From Chloroflexota bacterium (GTDB taxonomy: Bacteria; Chloroflexota; Anaerolineae; J102): a DNA stretch of 10,101 nucleotides. Under the pieces are notes generated by a model. The model searched no databases. It was not told the DNA's origin and was given only the letters and a program-made list of their open reading frames with translations. The stretch spans positions 1 to 10,101 of the forward strand of contig JAJRXO010000195.1 in assembly GCA_024276255.1 (NCBI GenBank), written 5' to 3'. Both the position numbers and the translations under genes were made by a program. Position 1 is the stretch's first letter; each line of letters begins with the position of its first letter. This document shows positions 6,461 through 10,101 of this stretch, piece after piece.

Positions 6461-7129
6461 TCATTTCGACTCAGCGTCGGCCCCGGCAAAGATCAGCTCT
6501 TCCCGTATTGTGTGATGCGGCACATCCACGACACCGAGCGCATCCAACACCTCATCCACGCGGGCGTTCCCCTGCCCGCCACTGCGCACCAGCATGCGCA
6601 AAACCACTTCCGTGCCGGTCTCCACCGTCATCTCCACCAGCAACGGCCGCAGATCATAGGTCTGGTGGCGCCGCTTGTGATGCGGTCGCAGCAGTTTCGG
6701 TTGCGCCAGCAATGCCCCCACCCGCGCGGACAGCTCATCCTCGGCCAGCGCCCGACCAAGATGAACCCGATAGCGGGCCATGCGCAGCTGGCTCTGCATG
6801 GCCGGCGCCTTGAGCGGCACCTCACAGATGGATCGCAAACGAAAACCCGGCGGCAACGTGCTGCGGATGCGCTCCAGCCAGGCATCCGGCTCAATCCGTT
6901 CGATCAGCCACACGTCCAGCAATTCCTGCTCGCCCTCGGTGCCCACCGGCAGGGCGGCGGCAAACTGCATGCGCGGCTGGGGATTGTAGCCCTGAGTGTA
7001 GGCCAGAGGCAGCTCCACGCGACGAAATGCCCGCTCCCAGAATCGGGCGGTATCAAGGTGGCCCACGTAGCGGGCGTCATCGGCCTGGGCGTAGCAAAAG
7101 CGCAGGCGTTGTACAGGGGTTGAATTCAT
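6461..7129 (-). CDS. TIGR03936 family radical SAM-linked protein (DUF2344)
   Basis: 222-residue cytoplasmic protein of unknown biochemical role. The family is recognised from the N-terminal pattern RLRFCYAQADDARYVGHLDT (residues 8-27), then RAFRRVELPLAYTQGYNPQP (33-52), FAAALPVGTEGEQELLDV (56-73), and a C-terminal VDEVLDALGVVDVPHHTIRE (191-210). It has the usual single-domain length. Members normally sit next to, or fused to, a TIGR03960-type radical SAM protein, often near RNase E/G and ribosomal protein L21 genes (family knowledge). Here neither neighbour is such a gene: SDR is divergent upstream, and downstream is non-coding DNA. The ATG at 7129 has no obvious Shine-Dalgarno; it overlaps an ATGATTACCCGATGA run whose upstream ATG is out of frame and quickly stopped. 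Family assignment confident, function unknown. Confidence 0.85.
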   Translation of the reverse strand: MNSTPVQRLRFCYAQADDARYVGHLDTARFWERAFRRVELPLAYTQGYNPQPRMQFAAALPVGTEGEQELLDVWLIERIEPDAWLERIRSTLPPGFRLRSICEVPLKAPAMQSQLRMARYRVHLGRALAEDELSARVGALLAQPKLLRPHHKRRHQTYDLRPLLVEMTVETGTEVVLRMLVRSGGQGNARVDEVLDALGVVDVPHHTIREELIFAGADAESK

Positions 7130-7201
7130 CGGGTAATCATTTCCAGCAAATCTGGCAGCGCGGGCCCATAAAGCCCACCCTGCAAATCTTCCTTCTATCC
7201 T

Positions 7202-7265
7202 TCTTTTCCTTTTGCTCTTTTGTCCTTGTCTACCTGTCTACTTTCCTACTTGTCTACCTATCTAC
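7202..7265. repeat. Pyrimidine-rich octamer array (TNGTCTAC type)
   Basis: Eight consecutive 8-bp units can be read: TCTTTTCC, TTTTGCTC, TTTTGTCC, TTGTCTAC, CTGTCTAC, TTTCCTAC, TTGTCTAC, CTATCTAC. The plus strand is nearly all pyrimidine. If the TACAAT at 7287-7292 is the promoter of the TIGR03936 gene, the array lies in that gene's roughly 150-base leader, read as a purine-rich RNA with GTAGACAA units. The gap 7130-7394 contains no gene. Confidence 0.65.
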
Positions 7266-7286
7266 TTCCTACCTCATCTCCCTCCC

Positions 7287-7292
7287 ATTGTA
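7287..7292 (-). promoter_or_regulatory. Candidate -10 box of the TIGR03936 gene
   Basis: TACAAT followed by GGG on the minus strand, 50 bp from the oppositely directed TACAAT of the SDR gene, as in a divergent promoter pair. No recognisable -35 is seen. Low confidence, supported mainly by the shared hexamer. Confidence 0.35.
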
Positions 7293-7338
7293 CGCCAGGA
7301 CCGCCCTGAAGCCGAAACTTAGCGACCGCTGGCGACCG

Positions 7339-7347
7339 TGTTACAAT
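7339..7347 (+). promoter_or_regulatory. Candidate extended -10 promoter of the SDR gene
   Basis: TGTTACAAT matches the TGn-TATAAT extended -10 pattern with one hexamer mismatch, predicting a start site near 7354 and a leader of about 40 bases. A good -35 is absent, as is common with extended -10 promoters. A GCGACCG direct repeat (7322-7328 and 7332-7338, ten bp apart) sits just upstream and could be a regulator site. Confidence 0.45.
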
Positions 7348-7382
7348 GTCGGCATTCCCGAATCCCTCCGTCACCCATTCGC

Positions 7383-7387
7383 AGGAG
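7383..7387 (+). promoter_or_regulatory. Shine-Dalgarno that decides the SDR start
   Basis: AGGAG seven bases before the ATG at 7395. The frame is open to an earlier ATG at 7338, but that codon overlaps the candidate -10 box and its 19 extra residues are not SDR-like, so 7395 is preferred. Confidence 0.7.
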
Positions 7388-7394
7388 CAACACC

Positions 7395-8168
7395 ATGACC
7401 GACATATGGCAACGCTTTCAGCTCGCCGGAAAAGTGGCCATCGTCACCGGTGCCAGCAGAGGCATCGGCGCGGCCATTGCCGGGGGATTGGCCCGGGCCG
7501 GGGCAGCAGTCGTACTCAGCAGCCGTAAGCAGGAGGCAGTGGACAAGGTCGCAGCCGAGTTGCAGGCTGAGGGGCTAAATGTAATGGCCCATGCCGCGCA
7601 CATGGGCCGCATGTCCGAGGTGGAGGCTCTGGCCGAGGCTGCCATCGCTCATTATGGCGGCGTCGACATCCTCGTCAACAACGCCGCCACCAACCCTGTC
7701 TATGGTCCCATCCAGCAGAGCGACGAACGCGCCTTCGACAAGATCATCGATGTCAATCTCAAAGGCCCTTTCATGCTGTGCAGAGCAGTCTATGCCAGCA
7801 TGAAAGCCCGCGACGGGGGTTCCATCATCAATATCAGCTCGATTGGCGGCCTGAAGCCCGAGCCTGGCATTGGTCTTTACAGCATCAGCAAAGCCGGACT
7901 GATCAGCCTCACGCAGGTGATCGCGCAGGACTGGGGCCGGGACGGCATCCGCGCCAATGCCATCTGTCCGGGCCTGATCCGCACCCGTTTCAGCGCCGCC
8001 CTGTGGCAAAACGATGCCATCGTCCAACGCTTCCTGCGGCATCTGCCCCTGGGGCGCCTGGGCGAGGCTGACGACATCGTGGGCCTGGCCCTATTCCTGG
8101 CCTCACCGGCGAGCGCCTACTGCACCGGCGGCGTATTCCTGGCCGATGGCGGATACATGGTTGCCTGA
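7395..8168 (+). CDS. Short-chain dehydrogenase/reductase (SDR), classical type
   Basis: 257-residue cytoplasmic NAD(P)-dependent oxidoreductase with a Rossmann fold. The cofactor glycine motif TGASRGIG lies at 18-25. Arg44 after the second strand (LSSRKQ) hints at NADP(H), though not decisively. NNAATN lies at 95-100 (the family NNAG site), Asn121 in DVNLKG, and the catalytic set is Ser148 or Ser149 (INISSIGG), Tyr162 and Lys166 (YSISK). ICPGLIRT (190-197) and the C-terminal GGVFLADGGYMVA are standard. It opens a plus-strand series of SDR, acyl-CoA dehydrogenase and phosphotransferase, so an acyl-CoA keto/hydroxy substrate is plausible, as for LvaD of the levulinate pathway (inference). SDR substrates cannot be read from sequence; a general 3-hydroxyacyl or sugar dehydrogenase annotation is also possible. 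Confidence 0.9.
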   Translation: MTDIWQRFQLAGKVAIVTGASRGIGAAIAGGLARAGAAVVLSSRKQEAVDKVAAELQAEGLNVMAHAAHMGRMSEVEALAEAAIAHYGGVDILVNNAATNPVYGPIQQSDERAFDKIIDVNLKGPFMLCRAVYASMKARDGGSIINISSIGGLKPEPGIGLYSISKAGLISLTQVIAQDWGRDGIRANAICPGLIRTRFSAALWQNDAIVQRFLRHLPLGRLGEADDIVGLALFLASPASAYCTGGVFLADGGYMVA

Positions 8169-8415
8169 ACAGATGCAAGTCCTTTTCGGAACCCGGTAAA
8201 CGAGGAAACCAGTACACCGGGAAGCATTACCCTGCGAAGGCCCGGCCTGGTTTTCCGGTTTTCCGGTCTACAGGTCTACCCTGACCAGAAATTCAGTCTG
8301 AACTCGAACTCCATAACTAAAGCAGCCAATACGCAGTACGTAACACGCATTCGCCCTCGCAGCCATCTCTGCATACGACCTTAACAACAGATCCACTCAT
8401 CCTCAGGAGAACCGC
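8169..8415. repeat. SDR/ACAD gap with octamer and heptamer arrays
   Basis: No gene is seen in this gap. At 8249-8280 four contiguous 8-bp units read GGTTTTCC, GGTTTTCC, GGTCTACA, GGTCTACC. At 8330-8350 three 7-bp units read TACGCAG, TACGTAA, CACGCAT. CCCGGT (8192-8197) and ACCGGG (8216-8221) could pair around an 18-base loop, which is too weak to call a terminator. The 247-bp distance leaves open whether SDR and acyl-CoA dehydrogenase share a transcript. Confidence 0.6.
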
Positions 8416-9600
8416 ATGACTGACTTACAGGATATCTTGCAACAGATACGTGATTTTATACAGGAATCCGTGATCCCCCTGGAAGCGCAATTCCTGAAGG
8501 CAGGGTTCAGCGCCGTGCGACCGCAAGCGCTCACCCTGCGCCAGCAGGTCAAAGAAATGGGCTTGTGGGCGCCTCACCTGCCGCCGGAAATGGGTGGACT
8601 GGGATTGTCGCTGCACGAATTCGCCCATCTCAGCGAAGTGCTGGGCACCAGCCCCCTGGGGCACTGGGTATTCAACTGTCAGGCCCCCGACATCGGCAAT
8701 ATGGAAATCCTGCACCTGCACGGTACAGCCGCACAAAAAGAACGCTATCTGGCGCCGCTGGTAAGGGGGGAAATCCATAGCTGTTTTGCCATGACCGAAC
8801 CCGAACACGCCGGTTCCAATCCTGTGTGGATGAGCACCACAGCTGTCAGGGATGGCGGTAGCTACGTGATCAATGGCCATAAATGGTTTACCACGGCCGC
8901 GGACGGCGCTGCATTTGCCGTGGTCATGGCCATCACCGACCCCGAAGCAGCACGCCACCGCCGGGCCAGCATGTTCCTGGTGCCCACCGACACGCCGGGC
9001 TACGAACATGTGCGGCGTATTCCCATCATGGGCGAAGAAGGGGAAGATTATCTCAGTCATTCTGAGCTACGCTTTCATGATTGCCGGGTACCGCGATCGG
9101 CCCTGCTGGGGCAGGAAGGCGATGGCTTCGTGATTGCCCAGCAGCGCCTGGGCCCCGGCCGTATTCATCACACCATGCGTTGGATCGGTATCAGCCAGCG
9201 GGCGCTGGAAATGATGTGCCAATACGCTGCGCAGCGGGAGCTGGCCCCCGGCGAACCCCTGGCCCGTAAGCAGACGGTGCAGAACTGGATCGCCGAAAGC
9301 CAGGCCGAGATACAGGCAGCACGGCTGCTTGTGCTGGACGCCGCCGCCAAGATCGATGCCCGGGGCAGCAAGGCAGCGCGGGTGGAGATATCGCAGATCA
9401 AGTTCTTTGTGGCCGGCGTGCTCAACCGCGTGCTCGACCGGGCGATCCAGGTGCACGGCGGCTACGGCCTCACCGACTACACCCTGCTTTCGTTCTGGTT
9501 TCGCCACGAACGCGGGGCCCGCATCTACGATGGCCCCGACGAGGTGCACAAATCGGTGGTGGCCCGCCACCTTCTGCGCCCCTACGGTGTGCGGATATAG
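8416..9600 (+). CDS. Acyl-CoA dehydrogenase, ACAD10/ACAD11-like
   Basis: 394-residue FAD flavoenzyme with the complete ACAD fold: helical N-terminal domain (about 1-120), beta domain with FAMTEPEHAGSNP (124-136) and NGHKWFTTAADGA (153-165) contacting flavin and substrate, and helical C-terminal domain. GPGRIHHTMRWIG (246-258) and RIYDGPDEVHKSVVAR (369-384) are hallmarks shared with animal ACAD10/ACAD11; Asp372 sits where medium- and short-chain enzymes carry the catalytic Glu. QVHGGYG is at 345-351. The ATG is preceded by AGGAG at 8405-8409, six bases away. The next gene encodes a phosphotransferase like the N-terminal domain fused to ACAD in ACAD10/11. In that family, and in LvaC of the levulinate pathway, the enzyme eliminates phosphate from a 4-phosphoacyl-CoA to give enoyl-CoA. 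That activity is inferred here; ordinary acyl-CoA oxidation is the alternative. Confidence 0.93.
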   Translation: MTDLQDILQQIRDFIQESVIPLEAQFLKAGFSAVRPQALTLRQQVKEMGLWAPHLPPEMGGLGLSLHEFAHLSEVLGTSPLGHWVFNCQAPDIGNMEILHLHGTAAQKERYLAPLVRGEIHSCFAMTEPEHAGSNPVWMSTTAVRDGGSYVINGHKWFTTAADGAAFAVVMAITDPEAARHRRASMFLVPTDTPGYEHVRRIPIMGEEGEDYLSHSELRFHDCRVPRSALLGQEGDGFVIAQQRLGPGRIHHTMRWIGISQRALEMMCQYAAQRELAPGEPLARKQTVQNWIAESQAEIQAARLLVLDAAAKIDARGSKAARVEISQIKFFVAGVLNRVLDRAIQVHGGYGLTDYTLLSFWFRHERGARIYDGPDEVHKSVVARHLLRPYGVRI

Positions 9601-9622
9601 GGCAATGATGATGAAAATGAGA

Positions 9623-9694
9623 ACACAGATGAACACGGCCTTCGGTCACAGATCAATCATAAAGCCATCTGTGATTATCTGTGAGAATCTGTGT
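9623..9694. repeat. ATCTGTG decamer array with nested inverted copies
   Basis: ATCTGTG occurs at 9667, 9677 and 9687, exactly ten bases apart, with inverted CACAGAT at 9624-9630 and 9647-9653. TCACAGAT (9646-9653) pairs with ATCTGTGA (9667-9674), and ACACAGAT (9623-9630) pairs with ATCTGTGT (9687-9694), so a nested hairpin can form. It fills most of the 111-bp gap between the dehydrogenase and kinase genes. Confidence 0.7.
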
Positions 9695-9711
9695 CCTACT
9701 ATCGAAGCACT

Positions 9712-10101
9712 ATGTCTCAATTACCGATCGACAGTCCGCAGCCAGTGCGCGCCGGCGAAGAACTCGACCTGCGGGCCCTGAGCGCATATCTGCAGCGACA
9801 CTTGCAACTGCAAGGCGAGGTGCAGGTGATGCAATATGCCAGCGGCTACTCCAATCTCACCTATTTGCTGCAAGCAGGCGAGCAGGCATGGGTGCTGCGA
9901 CGACCGCCCTTTGGCTCGGAAGGCGGCAGCGCCCACGATATGCAGCGCGAATACACGATTCTCACCCGCCTGTATCCGACCTTTCGCAAAGTGCCCCGGC
10001 CCATCCATTATTGCGCCGACCCCTCGGTGCTGGGTGCGCCCTTTTATGTGATGGAACGCGTGCAGGGGCTGATCCTGCGCGGCAAAACGGCCCACCGCCT
10101 G
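9712..10101 (+). CDS. APH-like phosphotransferase family protein (ACAD10/11 N-domain-like; N-terminal part, cut by window edge)
   Basis: The first 130 residues of a kinase of the aminoglycoside phosphotransferase/choline kinase fold are visible; the catalytic loop (HGDxxxxN type) and metal-binding Asp would lie beyond the edge. The N-lobe shows the nucleotide loop ASGYSNLTYLL, the strand AWVLRRPPFG with the position of the ATP-binding lysine region, then SAHDMQREYTILTRL, whose Glu should pair with it, and the hinge segment DPSVLGAPFYVMERVQG. This pattern is that of the phosphotransferase domain fused to acyl-CoA dehydrogenase in animal ACAD10/ACAD11 and of LvaA. Family members phosphorylate the 4-hydroxyl of hydroxyacyl-CoAs (known), so that role is proposed here. 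No Shine-Dalgarno precedes the ATG at 9712; a later start is less likely because the first residues lead smoothly into the domain. It is not an antibiotic-resistance gene on this evidence. Confidence 0.87.
   Translation, partial: MSQLPIDSPQPVRAGEELDLRALSAYLQRHLQLQGEVQVMQYASGYSNLTYLLQAGEQAWVLRRPPFGSEGGSAHDMQREYTILTRLYPTFRKVPRPIHYCADPSVLGAPFYVMERVQGLILRGKTAHRL

Noticed and set aside
7202..7265. Possible CRISPR array
   Set aside because: Units of eight bases without unique spacers; no CRISPR repeat length and no cas genes.
8425..9636. Minus-strand open frames (8425-9060 and 9067-9636) opposite the acyl-CoA dehydrogenase
   Set aside because: Shadow frames of a clear ACAD gene; no motifs and no start signals.
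9712..10101. Aminoglycoside resistance gene
   Set aside because: The visible N-lobe resembles the ACAD10/11-associated phosphotransferases, and its neighbours are acyl-CoA enzymes, not resistance or mobile genes.

Overview
The window looks like chromosomal DNA from an uncultured or little-studied member of the Chloroflexota (Anaerolineae/Caldilineae-like). This is an inference. It rests on the moderately high GC content, on the lipoprotein with a long Pro/Thr/Glu linker straight after its lipobox cysteine, on a TIGR03936-type radical-SAM-linked protein gene, and on intergenic DNA full of short phased repeats. No rRNA, tRNA, transposase or CRISPR array was found.

Left half (1-5847, all minus strand). 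This is a branched-chain-amino-acid-type (HAAT family) ABC transporter operon with a CoA ligase inside it. In transcription order it runs livG ATPase (5071-5847), an AMP-forming acyl-CoA ligase (2912-4831), permease livH (1930-2850), permease livM (804-1865), and a lipoprotein substrate-binding protein (1-585, cut by the window edge). A livF ATPase would be expected just beyond the left edge. Having the ligase between livG and livH suggests that a carboxylic acid (aromatic, fatty or hydroxy acid) is imported and then converted to its CoA thioester, rather than uptake of an ordinary amino acid.

Middle (5848-7394). About 610 bp without a convincing gene lies upstream of livG. It holds a TACAAT -10-like box, an 18-bp palindrome and a strong GC-rich hairpin. 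Next is a minus-strand DUF2344/TIGR03936 gene (6461-7129), then a divergent intergenic region with a candidate promoter facing each way and a pyrimidine-rich octamer array.

Right half (7395-10101, all plus strand). An SDR oxidoreductase (7395-8168) is followed by an acyl-CoA dehydrogenase with ACAD10/ACAD11-type motifs (8416-9600). Last is the N-terminal part of an APH-like phosphotransferase (9712 to the edge). The kinase plus ACAD pair matches the two halves of animal ACAD10/ACAD11 and, with the SDR, the logic of the Pseudomonas levulinate (lva) pathway: keto reduction, phosphorylation of a 4-hydroxyacyl-CoA, then phosphate elimination to an enoyl-CoA. With the ligase and transporter nearby, the window may hold much of an uptake, activation and degradation route for 4-keto or 4-hydroxy acids. 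That link is inference.

The most unusual sequence-level feature is the intergenic DNA. Six of the eight gaps carry different short arrays with strict 7-, 8- or 10-bp periodicity or related motif clusters. One abuts the livG stop codon exactly, and another creates a false N-terminal extension of the ligase reading frame.
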